Source of the DNA: Obelidium mucronatum
Lineage: Eukaryota > Chytridiomycota > Chytridiomycetes > Chytridiales > Chytriomycetaceae
NCBI GenBank assembly: GCA_025765595.1
Contig: JAIVFH010000091.1
Span: 62,001 to 126,000 of the forward strand
Length of the DNA stretch: 64,000 bases
Direction of reading: 5' to 3'
The translations under genes were made by a program, and so were the position numbers. Of the stretch, positions 1 through 11,658 are shown in pieces (the stretch's first letter is position 1; every line of letters starts with the position of its first letter). The notes beneath the pieces are model-generated. The model was not told the origin of the DNA. It was given only the letters and a program-made list of their open reading frames with translations, and searched no databases.

Positions 1-60
1 TTTTTAATTTATAATTTTTGGTTGGAAGATGGTTTTTGATCTTGATACATATGTAAAACA

Positions 61-737
61 GTGATTGAAGACTACTTTCTACTGTTGACGGCATTCCTAC
101 TCACGAGTCCTGCCCACTTTTCCCAATCCCCTCTCCTTACCACTTTTCTGCAATGCGCCATCGCGTGTATGCCCGTCACTCAATTCGATGCATGGCTTGC
201 CCTCTATGCCGACTTTTTCAAGCAATGCATGCAACTCGCGAGCCCGACTCAACGAGCGCTGCATCCAACGCAACGGGAACTACCAGCCCAAATAACAGAC
301 GTCCTCCAAAACGCAATCCGTCAGCACTCTGCGCAGTTTATGCAATCCTTCTTGACGGGATTAACGAGCACATTCCCATACCGTGAAGACATTAACCAAG
401 AAGAAGGAAGTTCGAGTGCAGTTGTTGGGACGATTGTAGTGTGTTTGTGTGAAGCTGTAGGTGGTGGTGGTGCGGCGGCGGCGGCGACGGCGGCGGGGAT
501 GAGTGTGATTGGACAAGCGGTGAGTGGGATGTATGATCCTAAATTTGGGGATGAGGAAAAGCAAGGGTTTGCTAATAAGTTGGCAGAGTTGAGTTTTTTT
601 TTTGTTCTTTATGTGTTTTTTTTTTACTTATCGATTCATGTAGGGCGTTGGACAAGAGAGACTTTTACAGGGTTGATTCACTTATGCATGAATATGGAGT
701 CAAGTATCGACGCCGTAACCATAACCGCAAGGGATGA
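61..737 (+). CDS. 3' exons of an unidentified helical protein (5' end outside window)
   Basis: Partial gene. Bases 1-60 read as the end of an intron (AG at 59-60) and the exon opens at 61, so the first codon is not a start. A second intron at 588-643 (donor GTTGAG, acceptor GTAG) joins to a last exon that ends at TGA 735-737 with a basic tail rich in Arg, His and Asn (YGVKYRRR near the end). The visible part, about 206 residues, is mostly helical with a Gly/Ala-rich stretch near residue 140. The texture resembles the C-terminal HEAT repeats of importin-beta-type receptors, but no family signature was recognised. Without the splice, the reading frame would run ten codons further. Confidence 0.55.
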
Positions 738-785
738 AATGACTTGATGTTGATTGCTAAATATTTATATAAACATTTTTGAGTG

Positions 786-3700
786 ATGTACAAGCAACAG
801 CAGCGGTTTGGATTCTCGCCCGTTCCGCAACGCGACGCTGAAGGAGGCGCACCGCGAACACTGGACATCGCTCGGCTGCGGCTTGTGTGTCTGACGGGCT
901 TGTGCCCGTAGTGAGCGGCGCGACTGGGACAACGCACGTGTGCGTGGGGCGGCGCAGTATTTTCACGACGCACGGCTTGGCGACGGCAGCGACGGACGAC
1001 GCGGCGGCGCTGTGTGTCGGCCGCGGGCGGCGCGGTGGTCGGCGCGTCGGCCGGCGGCGTCAGCGTGCTGTGCGGCGCCGCGTGGACGCGCGTCGCAGCC
1101 GTCGGCGCATGCCCACATTGCGCCGCATCCGTCGGCGCCGCTGGTCGCCGCCGCGCTGGGCGCCGCCGTGGCGCTCGTTGATTTGTCAGCGGGGCGCAAG
1201 TCGCGGCGGGTCGAACCCTGCGCCAGCAGCAGCAACAGTCCAGGCGCTCGCCTTTGCGCGCGACGCCGCGCTGCTGGCAACGGCGAACGCAGATAACTTC
1301 GTCAGAGTGTGGGACCCGCGCGCCGCCGCTTCTTCCCCCCTCACAACAGCAGCCATCCACGCCGGCGTCAAGCCATCCACAGTCGTGTGGCTCAATGGGT
1401 CCGCAACGTTCCTGACGGCCGGCTTCTCAAAGTCACGTGATCGCGAGCTGGCGGTGTGGGACATGCGGAATCTATCGAGCCCAGCGACACCGATTTTGAA
1501 ACTGGATACTTCAACGGGTTTGTTGCTGCCCCTGTTTGATCCTGATTCCGGGTTGTTGTTTGTTACGGGGAAAGGGGATTCCGTGATTCGGACTTTTGAA
1601 GTGTCATCTGCGAATGGGTATGTATTTTTTTTTTTTTTTTTTGAAATCAGGCCGCCGCCGCCGCCAACAAAATGTTGATTATATATTTGTCAAGCCTCAC
1701 GCAAACACCGACAAGCTTTGTATCCTCCACGCAAATCCAAGGCGCCTGTCTATCCTCGAAATGGGCGCTCAACGTGATGGACTGTGAAATCAATCGAATC
1801 ATGGTTGTTGGGAGGAGTTCTAATTCTTCTACCGATGATTCTCTGGTTCCTATTTCGGTTGGGGTCATGCGGAAAAACAAGATGGACTTTCAAGAGGATC
1901 TTTTCCCGGATACGTTTGTCGGCGAGGATGGGGTTGTGGGGGTGTCGGTGGATGCCTGGTTGAAGGGTGAGCAATGCTGCTTCAACCGAAAGCGAGTTTG
2001 AATCCGAAAGTAAGGGCGGACGTCTGGTGCTGCTGCTGCTGTGAATGCAGTGGCTTCAGCATCTACAACTTCCTGGAGTTTTGTCGCAGCAGAATTCGTT
2101 TGTTGCGGCGGCTCAGTCGCCAACGAGGATCTTCTACGGCTGCTGCTCCTGCTCCTGTCCCCGCTCCTGTGCCTATAGTCGCATCATCACAGAGGCCCTC
2201 CGCTGTTGCTTCAGTCCCAGCTGCAGCCCCAGCATTTCCAAGTGCCGTTCAATCTACACCCATATCCAAGCCGTCATCCACAACAACTGCTCCAGCAGCA
2301 TCAACAAGTACAAAAAATTCGACAACAACAACAGCACCCATATCCAACGTATCTTCATCATCCACTCCAACATCCCCCAAACCCCCGTTAAAACTCCCCC
2401 AACAATCCTCCTTCAAATACATTGCTGGAACCCAAATCAAACACTTTGAAGACCTCCGCCAAGCGGCACCCACACTGCCCAACGAATGCCGCCTACTCGA
2501 CACCAACAGCCTATACGCAGCGTTCCCCGTATCCGGTGCAGGCGGCCGGATTGCAGTGTGGCCCCACGCAAAGCCAGGCAGGACTTCCCGTGAAACTGCC
2601 CTGCGTAACGGGTGGATCCGATATAACTGATTTCAGTCTTGATAAAACACAAGAGGAATGTATTGTATACGCTCCATGAGGATGGGAATTTGCGGGTATG
2701 GGAGTTGACAGAGTCCCTATTTGTTGTTCCTGCTGCTGCTGCTGCTGCCGGGAAAGGCGGGCTGTTGGAGGATTTAAGTGTTCCTGTGAAAGTGGTGAAA
2801 GTGAATGGGGGAAGGAGTGGGTTCCTTGTTGTGCATTCTGCGATCCGGGGGTTGGTTGCAGTGGCGAGTGCGGAGCCTGGACACTATGCGTTGAAGGTGT
2901 GGGATTTAGGGGTGCGGGGAGATGGTTTGGAGTGTTGCGCATCCGGAGGTGGTGTTTAGTGCGGCTTTTAGTTTTTGTGGGACGAAAATCGTGAGTGTTT
3001 GTAAAGATGGGAAAGTGCGTGTGATTGGATTAAAGTCGGGGATGGTTGTTGGGGAAGCGGGTGCGCATGAGAGGGGGAGTAAAGGGGCGAGAGTGGCGTG
3101 GATTGGGAGTGGGGATTTGTTTTTGAGTTGTGGGTTTGGAAGGTAGTGCTGTTTTGTTTTTTTTAACTTCTTCCAAATGTTTGTTATTAACTCGACTTTT
3201 ATTTTGCTTTTGTTTCAAAGAGCCAATCAACGTGAACTAGCGAGTTTATAATTCAAATGACTTGTCTCAAACTGCCTTTGTGACGGCTGAAATGTCGCCG
3301 TCGCTGATTACTCCCTATGTTGATGAAAGCTTGCCAATTGTCTTTTTGGTTGGGAAAGGGGAATCGTATATTCAAGTGTTTCATATTGAGTTGAACGAGA
3401 GTGGTAGTGGTGCTGCTGCTGATGGCATCGTCATCAAGGCTGTTACAAAGGTTGCCACTTATACTGCATCTGCACCACAAATGGGCGCTTCTTTGTTCCA
3501 AAGTTGGCTTGCAATGTTGCGGACGTTGAGGTATGTATATATATACATGAATATGTGTGTCTGATTGTTGTCTCTAATAATGTTGCCAGGTTGCCAGATG
3601 CTATCGATTAACATCCAACGCTATTGAACAAGTATCATTCAAACTACCGAGACTCAAGAAGGAGTATTTCCAAGACGACCTGTTTCCACCTTTGACAGCA

Positions 3701-4001
3701 AACAAGGAAATATATATCCAGCAATGGAGAGACATCTGATAGCAACAGGCTGTCAAAACAAGTGATTGACTTGTGTCCACCTGGGATGACACCGCTCTCG
3801 AGTGTAAAGAATACGGGGACAGGCAGTAATACGCCGACGCAAGGGCGAAGCAGTGCGACTATGGCGGTGGAGTTGTCGGAGGCGCAAAAGAAGCAGGCTG
3901 CGATGGAACAGATGAAGAGGCTTGCGATGGCGGATGATGATGATGTGAAGATGGTGCAAGATAAGTTTGAAGGAGTTGATGATGATGAGTGGGACGATTA
4001 G
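786..4001 (+). CDS. Coronin-7-type protein (two coronin beta-propellers, acidic tail)
   Basis: An actin- and membrane-associated WD40 protein. The N-terminal half shows a coronin-type start (FRNATLKEAHREHW), WD strands ending in VRVWDPR (about base 1300), and the coronin hallmark with PRK-like then FQEDLFPDTF (about 1890). A Ser/Thr/Pro/Ala-rich linker (2090-2400) follows, then a second coronin repeat starting FKYIAGTQIKHFEDLR (about 2420) and ending in a second EYFQDDLFPPL (about 3660). The last 20 residues are acidic and end DDDEWDD, the Trp-containing acid motif that binds Arp2/3 in coronin-7/POD-1 proteins. Several introns are visible, for example one with an 18-T tract at 1625-1642. The first 500 bases are very GC-rich and need several single-base corrections to hold one frame (for example CCC at 819-821), so the N-terminal exon map is approximate. 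Confidence 0.85.
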
Positions 4002-4273
4002 GTAAGAAAAGAGTGAAGATTGTTGGTGGTATCTTTTGTTGGAAATATGTGTCGGTATGTGTGTGTCGTGTCAGTGTGTGTATAGTGGTTTAATCTTTTT
4101 TTTCAAATAAACAAAGAAGACCGGGGAATTTGTTTTTGGAAGGTCCTTCCAATGTTCACTAACCATATTGACTTTTTTTTTTGGGCTTTTGCTTGTGCAT
4201 GACTTGCGTGATTAAATTGTCATCTGATTAAAAAAAAAAAGCAATTTTGAAATCACACCACAGATAGATAGCC

Positions 4274-5621
4274 ATGAGTGCCAGCTACGTATCCGTCAAA
4301 CAGGGGCCGTCTGGCGGAGTGACAGGTAAGGATGGAATGAATGCGAGAGAGAGCATGTCTGAGCGCCTCTTGACAGCCACGCTGTACCTCACGACCTCGT
4401 ACGTGCGCAACACACCCGCTGGATCCAACACCGTCGCCGTTGAGTTCAACTACCCGCTGGGCGTGCTCTGCAAGACAACTGGGCCCGTGCAGCTGCCCAC
4501 CCAGGCGTGCCCCGCAGCGATGCGGGCAGCGGCCGGGCAGCAGTGCCTCGCGCTGGCGTGCCAGGCCGCGGCGCCCTCGCGAAGCGACAGGTACCAGGTG
4601 CAGGCGCAGTGGTCCGTGTGTCCGGCGGCGCAGGCCGTCGTGCGGCGTGTTTGACATGGACACCAGCGAGCTGACTGCCCTGACTTCGAGCTCGGGCGGG
4701 CCCGGACCTGGCGGCGCCAATGTGCCGGACTTTGTGGTGCCAGCGACTACGGTGGCCGCAGTGTTTCCCACGGGCGCGGTTGAGGTCGGGTCGGTAGTGG
4801 CAACCAGCGTGGGCAACAGCATCAGCAACAGCAACAGCAACGACAAGGTCACGCTCAACGTGAACGACCAATCAAAGGCGGCTGGCAGCGGCCCGTCGCC
4901 AGCAGTCATTGGGATTGGCGCCGGCGTTGGGCTGCTGCTGCTGGGCGCAATTGGCTTTGTGGTTGTTCGGCGCAGATCACAGGCAAAGAGGTCAGAGAGA
5001 CGCTCGCAGCTGTACGGTGTGTACGATCAACAAGAACCGGTTCGATTCGAGGCGCCCTTGCCACCACCACCACCACCCGCAAGCGAAAAGTCTGCTTCTG
5101 CCATTGCCACTCCTCTGTCGCCTGTCTCATCGGTGAAAAAGAATGCCGCCTTTAATAACGCCAAACCAGTTCAGTTGGCTGCATTGGAACGCTCTCCAAG
5201 TGTGAGTTCTAGTTCAAAGTCCTGTCAAGCCAGTGGCAGAAGGAAACTTGGTGGATGCAAGTGTTGGGAGTGGAGCCAAGGAATTATCACAACAACAGAT
5301 GATGCAACCACCATCAGTTTTCATGGCATCCACAGCAAGCAGCAGCAAATTCAACAACCGTTTTATGGGATGCCAAACCAACAACAACAGCTACAATCGC
5401 AGCAGCAACAAGGACAATTTGCGCAACCATTCAACAATGCTCAATACGTCCAACAACCGCAATATAGCCAACAGCCAGCACTGTTTTCTCCGGTAGTTGG
5501 AGCTGCTCCTTTCGCGTATCCACCAGGACCCCAAGCTGGTGCTTACAATCCACAACAACCACAGCAACATCCTGGTTACTATGATGCCAACGGCAACTAC
5601 CACTTTTATGCTCAGCAGTAA
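4274..5621 (+). CDS. Single-pass membrane protein with Cys-containing ectodomain and Gln/Pro-rich tail
   Basis: Not recognised as a named family. An intron at 4326-4376 joins the first exon to a Thr/Cys/Ala-rich ectodomain (about residues 18-180). One transmembrane segment follows (IGIGAGVGLLLLGAIGFVVV, about base 4910), then a basic stop-transfer RRRSQAKRSERR and a cytoplasmic tail with polyproline (PPPPPP) and many QQ runs to the stop at 5619-5621. The layout resembles fungal wall-sensor or adhesion proteins with a cytosolic low-complexity tail. No signal peptide is seen at the chosen start, so an upstream exon may be missing. The frame changes near 4640, 5220 and 5330, each consistent with a single-base error. 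Confidence 0.55.
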
Positions 5622-5753
5622 GAATGACTTTTCCCCCCTAATGAATAGATATTATTATGACGTGTTTCCACAGCCAGTATTTTTTTTTTATAAAAATGAT
5701 TCTGTATATTTTTTGGTTCAACAAAAAAAAAAGGAGTGTTTCTTCCCCTCTCC

Positions 5754-8374
5754 TTACAATGCTTCAACACGCTTGACAGCCTTCAATAACCTTCTCAGCA
5801 GGTAACTCCAACCAACGCAAACACTTGTGGAGCAGGTCCAGAAGCACCAAATCGGTCAATACCAACAACCTCACCATCAATACCAACGTACTTGTACCAT
5901 GGCTGCGTGGCACCAGCCTCCACAGCAACACGGGCGCGAACAGCGCGTGGCAAGACAGATTCCTTGTACTCTGCGCTTTGAGCTTCGAAACGCTTGAACG
6001 ATGGGAGAGACACGACACGCACATGGGGACCCAATGCGGCGGCTGCCTTGATGGCGAGTTGGAGTTCGGCACCGCAGGAAAGGATGATGGATTTCAAGGC
6101 GGCGGTTTCCTTGACGGCAATGTATCCTCCCTTGAGGACTCCTTCACGTCTGGTTTGGACGGGGATGGAGTTCAAGTTTGGAACGTTTTGACGGGAGAAA
6201 ATGAGCAAGGTGGGGCCGCCGTTGTTTTCCAGGGCGGCGGCGTAGGCTCCGACGGTTTCTTCTGGGTCAGCTGGACTGTAAATAGGAGAGAAAGAAAGAA
6301 ACATCATTTAGATGCGAGATATGAAGTAGAGATGAAAATTTCTTACCGGATGACATCCAAGTTTGGAATAGCTCTGCAAGCAGCAAGAGTTTCGATAGGT
6401 TGGTGAGTTGGTCCATCTTCACCCGACACCAATGGAGTCGTGGGTGAAAACGTGGAAGTATGGAAGGTGGGCCAAAGCTCCAAGACGGAAAGCTGGACGC
6501 AAAAAGTCGGAGAAGGTGAAGAAGGTGGCACCAGATGGACGGAAGATTCCGTGGTAAGCAATCTGTTTTTTTTTTCATGTGAGTGGATGAACAATAAAGA
6601 AACAAAGAACTATCTCTACTTACACCATTGACAATGCAACCCATACCAAATTCACGAATACCAAAGTAAAAGTTCTTTCCAGCACGGTTCTCCTTGCTGA
6701 AGTCACCAGCACCCTTAATGTAGTTCAAAGTGGATCCGTGCAAGTCCGCAGATCCAGAGACAAGGAGTGGGTCGTACTTGGCAGCCTCCTGCAAGACAGC
6801 TTCAGAAGCCTTACGAGTAGCAATTTCATCAGTTGGCTTAAACTCTGGAACAGAAGCCAAGAACTTGGACACATCCGCCTTCTTTGGCTTGTTGACTGCA
6901 TTCTCCAAAAGAGTGGCCTGAGCTGGGTTGGCCTGCTTCCAAGCATTGTAGGTGGAGAGCCATTGGTTGTAGGCGGCAGACAGCTTGGCTTGACGCTGTT
7001 TGAAAAAGAGCTTGACCTTGTCGGTCACGGCAAAGGATTCAGCTGGGTTGAGTCCCAAAGCAGTCTTGGCGTCAGGCAATGAACTTGATACCTCCTTCTC
7101 CGTGGGCCTTGCTGGTTCCTTGGACTTCCTTGATTCCGAAACCAATGATGGTCTTGATGATGATGAGCTTTGGCTTGTTGTTCTTGGACTTGTGGGCAAG
7201 AGCGTAAGCCTGGTGGGGGGGTAATTTTTGATTTTTAGCTGATTGAAAAAAAAAAGGTTTAAAAACACGTACACAAGCAAAGGCTTGAACGTCGTGACCG
7301 TCGATGGTAACAACTTCCCATCCATAAGCTCTGAAACGGTCTCCAGTGTTCTCAGATTGGGTCTTGTCAGCCATAGCGTCAAGAGTAACCTAAACAAAAA
7401 AACAATCATTAAAAAAACCGAGACGACAGGGGCTGCCAAAAAAATATAATATTCTGAGCAAAGCTGGTACCTCGTTGGCATCATAGATAACAATCAAGTT
7501 ATCCAAACCCTCGTGGGCAGCAAAGGAACAGGCTTCGTGACTGACACCTTCTTGCATGCAACCATCTCCAGCAAGAACAACAGTTTTGGCGTCAAAGATG
7601 GTGTGTTCAGGCAGTGTTGAAACGGGCCTCGGCCATCTTTTGAGCGGCAGCGATACCGACGGCGGAAGAGATACCGGTTCCGAGTGGTCCGGTAGGTGGC
7701 TTCGACACCTGGAGTTTCGTTGAATTCTGGGTGTCCTGGGGTGATTGATCCGAGTTTACGGAAGCTGAAAGGGGCGAAGTGAGAAAAGCACCCAATTACA
7801 ACTTGAAAAAAAAAATTACGTACTCCTTAACGTCTTGAAGAGAAACTTTGTATCCGAGAAGGTGCAACCAAGAATACAAGAACATGCTGGGCAAAGAGAA
7901 AACCAACGTTTCAGATCCACAATCAATACAATTGCCCTCAAATTTCCCCGCCCCCTCACCTTCCGTGTCCAGCAGACAAGACAAATCTGAATTAATGCAA
8001 AAAAAAGTGGTTAGTACATGCCCCATTGTTGCAATCTTGCAATACTCTTTCAGTACCGATCGCGGTTGATCCACTTGTCATGTTCTGGCTGGTAGCTCAA
8101 AAGGTTACCGAAGAGAACAGCACCAATGTCGGCACAACCCAAAGGAAGACCCAAGTGTCCTTGCAAATGGTGTGTTGTAGGTTAGATAACAGTTATTTTC
8201 GCTCTCCAAAAATGAACAAGTCCAGATCGTTCGGCCCCAAGCAGCTTCCTCTTTGCCCAACATACCAGACTTGCAAATGGCAACGGCGTCCAATGAAAGT
8301 CCACGCGAGATGGTGGCAGCGTGCTTAAGGTTGTCAACGTCCAAGTTGAGGTCAAGGTGGGGATATGAAGACAT
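5754..8374 (-). CDS. TKL1: Transketolase
   Basis: Thiamine-diphosphate enzyme of the non-oxidative pentose phosphate pathway, cytosolic. The start [20 protein letters not shown] (8374) leads into [18 protein letters not shown], then [31 protein letters not shown] and the ThDP-binding [13 protein letters not shown] (about 7550). The pyrimidine-binding region and C-terminal [13 protein letters not shown] / [10 protein letters not shown] follow. Several introns (for example 7390-7475 and 7215-7275) have GT-AG ends. The frame is broken by five one-base duplications (5780-5781, 5801-5802, 7075-7076, 7610-7611, 7695-7696). Removing each restores a normal transketolase sequence, and the last two give a C-terminus ending at TAA 5754-5756. 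A live essential gene is more likely than a pseudogene, because the conserved residues are intact. Confidence 0.93.
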
Positions 8375-8513
8375 GCTTTTTGGGGATGAATTTTTTTTGG
8401 CGAGGCTCTTTTTTTCCCGCTCATTCCCTTATCGATGAAATGAAAAACGTGCAAGAAACTACAACAGCACTTTCAACAAAACTAAGATATATATACCACA
8501 AAAGGCTTCAAAA
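8375..8513. promoter_or_regulatory. Divergent intergenic region, transketolase / RBBP9-like
   Basis: The two start codons face away from each other across 139 bases, so this interval must hold both core promoters. It contains T-rich runs (8389-8398, 8409-8417) and an AAGATATATATACC stretch at about 8483 that could serve as a TATA-like element for the plus-strand gene. This is inferred from position only. Confidence 0.45.
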
Positions 8514-9098
8514 ATGCAGTCAAATAAGTCTTCGAAAACACGCGTGTTGGTTCGTTCCTGGAAACGGATTGTGGCGGTGACATTCGACCATACAACTTTT
8601 ACGGCTGGGCTGAAGCACAGCTGGCAGACAGAGGCTTTGAGCCAGTTTTACCTGGCCCTTATGGAATGCCTGATCCAGTTGGAGCGAAAACGGAGCATTT
8701 GGATCCCTCACATACGAAACACCATGAAGTGCAATGAGGAATCTGTACTGATTGGACACAGTTCTGGGGCAGTTGCGGCTCTTCGGTTTGCAGAAGAGTT
8801 TCGAGTGAAGGGAATTGTTCTTGTTGCTGCGTATGATAACTCGTTGGGTGATGATGGTGAACAGGCGTCTGGGTACTTTGATGGGCCATTCGACTGGGCG
8901 AAAATCAAGAAAAACTGTGGGTTCATAGTGCAATTTGCTGGCGCTGAAGATTCGTTGGTGCCGGTGGAAGTCCAACGGCGTGTTCGTGATGCACTCATGC
9001 CCAAAGTTGTTTACATTGAGGAGCCTGAAGGGGATCACTTCTTTGAGCCGCCATTCACCAATTTAATTGATCAAATAGAAGAGAATTGTTCAAAATAA
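8514..9098 (+). CDS. RBBP9/YdeN-type serine hydrolase
   Basis: Small alpha/beta hydrolase of the RBBP9 family, about 190 residues, the usual family length. The nucleophile elbow is GHSSGA (Ser at about base 8760), the acid lies in the AGAEDSLVP segment, and the catalytic His is in EGDHFFEPPF near the end. The N-terminal strand FVPGNGCGGD is recovered only if single duplicated bases at 8549-8550 (G), 8569-8570 (T) and 8687-8690 (A) are discounted; as written the N-terminal third reads in the wrong frame. The stop at 9096-9098 is 34 bases from the convergent stop of the WH2 gene. Substrate unknown; family members act on small esters. Confidence 0.85.
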   Translation: MQSNKSSKTRVLVRSWKRIVAVTFDHTTFTAGLKHSWQTEALSQFYLALMECLIQLERKRSIWIPHIRNTMKCNEESVLIGHSSGAVAALRFAEEFRVKGIVLVAAYDNSLGDDGEQASGYFDGPFDWAKIKKNCGFIVQFAGAEDSLVPVEVQRRVRDALMPKVVYIEEPEGDHFFEPPFTNLIDQIEENCSK

Positions 9099-9132
9099 AC
9101 TCTTCTTTAGTACTATACTTTTACGTTACAAC

Positions 9133-11568
9133 CTATACTTCATTACTCTTGAACACACGATGACGAACCCCCGCATGGAAAGTCCTCAGTCGTGCCAGCC
9201 GCTTGACTTGTTTCGCCTCTGCTTTATCCTCTTCCGTATCATGGTCAACAAACTTTTGCAACAAGTCCTCGACGTTTCCTTCTTTGGCCCTTTCCAAGAA
9301 GGACTTGTAGGTAAAGACTGGCGCTTCTGTTTTCCCTCGTTCCAACTCTTCCAAAGCACGCGCCTTGGCTTCTTCTGCTGCGGCAATTTCTAGAGCTTTC
9401 TCGGCTTCGATTAATGCTTTGGGTTTCAATTTTAACGAGCTCAAGAAAGCTGGTGTGAGCTTGAGTCCTTCTCCACGAATAATAATTCCTCGTTCTTCTT
9501 GGAGCTTGCTCGTCAATTCCTTTAAATGCTTTGGAATTGATTCGACAATTTCACGGACTTCGCTTGTTGGGAACTTTTCGAATTGGTTTTTGAGGGATTC
9601 TGCCATTCGACGCATTGCAATTTGTGTTTGCTCTAGTTTTTGCATTTGAATAGTTGTCACTTTGTCTTGATCCATCAACTGTTGAGGCAACACCTTAGTA
9701 TGAGGAAGCGACTTGGAATACAAGACAACAAACCTTGTTGAAACTCAATTCGAACTGAGGATAGTCCAGTTGAGAATAGTCATCTTTGCGAGTCTTCCAA
9801 TCTTCCCACGCCATCAAACTCGCTCTCGAAGAAGAATCTTTCACAGGCTCCTTCTCGCTGAACTTTGGAATCGGTTTCGGGAATGCTTTCCCCTTCATCA
9901 ACACAATTTCATCCAACGTATGCAATTGCGCCCGGTCGTCAAATCGATACATGTGAACACGCGCCACAATCCCACCTTCTTCAATTCGATCCTTCAAATC
10001 ACCTTCCTTGGCATCAGGAACAATAATCGATCGATTGACTTCCATTCCCTGATACACTTGCAAAGGAGCTTTACTCCCCTTTTCCGGCATACTCTCAACA
10101 ACACGATATCCATCCACAAAACCACGTCGAATCAAACTATAAATGAATCCACGACTCGTTTTCGTACTCATGGCCGCTTTGGTCGTCAACTCTTCCATAT
10201 TTCCGTGTGTGGTTTCCATGAATCCAAGGAGTTCGATAAACAAGGCGCTTCGCTCCTCTTCATCTGCTTGCTTTGCGAGACGGGCTTGTTCTTCTGGGGA
10301 TAGAGTTGGGGCTTTGGGTGCGATTGCTGAGACGCCGCCTCGTTCGACGGGTGGCGATCGCTTCTTTAATCGGGCTTGTGGATTTCCTTTTAGCGCGTTC
10401 ATTAGTTCTGCTTGTAAGTCTCCCGAAGGAATAGCCTTGGGGGCGCTTCCTCCTGGAGGTGGAGGGGGTGGTGGAGGACCCATTCCGGGAGGTGGTGGGG
10501 GAGGAGGAGGGCCACCCATTCCTGGGGGAGGTGGTGGAGGAGGGGGGCCTCCCATTCCAGGAGGATGGTGGGGGAGGAGGAGGAGGACCATCCCATTCCA
10601 GGAGGTGGTGGCGGTGGTGGCGGAGGTCCTGCTTTGTATGTCTCAGTTTAAAACTCTCAACTAAAACCTACTAACCCATTCCCGGAGGTGGGGGCGGAGG
10701 AGGAGGGGGTCCTCCCATACCAGGGGGTGGGGGCGGAGGTGGTGGGGCGCCTTGGTAACACGAGTTCAGAAAGTAATACGAAAGTTTAAAGAAGCAGAAA
10801 ATTCATACCCATCATTGGAGGAGGTGGCGGAGGAGGAGGCGGGCTTCCAATTACAGAAGGTGGTGGTGGTGGTGGTGGTGGTGGTTGAGGCGGCGGACCT
10901 GCGACGTGTTAGAATACATTGACTATTTGCAAGAGGTTGTTGAATGAATACCTGAAGATGGAGGAAGAGGAGGAGCGGGTGGCGCTGACGGAGGTGAAGC
11001 AATTTCATTGGCAGAACGTGCCACAGACCCCATTCGAGACGCTAAAAGACGTGTTTCAGGACAAGTAGACACAAAGAGGCAAAAAGTACCTAGTAGCGGA
11101 GGAGATATCGGCGGGGTAATTTCCGAAATAGATCCCGTAGAATGCATTCCTGATGTGCTTAGCTTTCGCTGTTTGTCTTGAAGAATCTGTAGCATTGTGC
11201 TTCGTCTTCCAACAGTCTCACTTCCCCGCATTTGATCGAAACGCTGTAATTCTTCATCGCTGAAGTTGTTTGGGAAAGCTGATCGAAGCGATTCTGGAAT
11301 CGAACGCAATTGGTCGGCAGTCAATGCTGCGATATCCTGGGTGTGGTTTCAGGCTAACTTCACATTGTGCCAATCATCATGTGCAAACTACCTCTGTGCC
11401 CAGTCCAACAGCAGAAGTAGATAGATCGATATTTTTTCCGTCTCCAGTGTGTGCAACAATGAGCCTCGAAGAGAACCCAAGACTGCGTCCGGCCTTATCA
11501 AGAAGATCGGCAACGGTAACACTTGGGTCTGTGACTTCGCCTTGAATCAGCCGGCCGCTGCCATCCAT
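9133..11568 (-). CDS. Proline-rich WH2-domain protein with unrecognised C-terminal half
   Basis: Probable actin regulator. From the start (11568) there is a ubiquitin-like or Ras-binding-like segment (ADLLDKAGRSLGF...DGKNIDLS). A linker follows, then several exons of [12 protein letters not shown] repeats (10440-10900), the classic profilin/SH3 ligand type. Next comes one WH2-like motif (DLQAELMNALKGNPQARLKK, about 10420-10360). The C-terminal 430 residues hold a conserved-looking alpha/beta region (MEELTTKAAMSTKTSRGFIY, EGGIVARVHMYRFDDRAQ) and a charged coiled coil rich in Glu, Lys and Ala. That half matches no family I recognise; it is not a WASP VCA module. An apparent frame slip in the proline repeats near 10595 is probably a sequencing error. 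A verprolin or formin-like protein are alternatives, but no FH2 domain is seen. Confidence 0.65.
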
Positions 11569-11658
11569 GTCTTTAGATCAAATGTTTAAGTATGGCGGAG
11601 AGTACCACATACCGACTGGTCAAAATCGTTGGCATCGTCGGTCTTATTATTATTTATT

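Noticed and set aside
665..1360. 231-codon minus-strand open frame
   Set aside because: Arg/Pro/Ala-rich shadow of the GC-rich coronin exon on the other strand; no motif.
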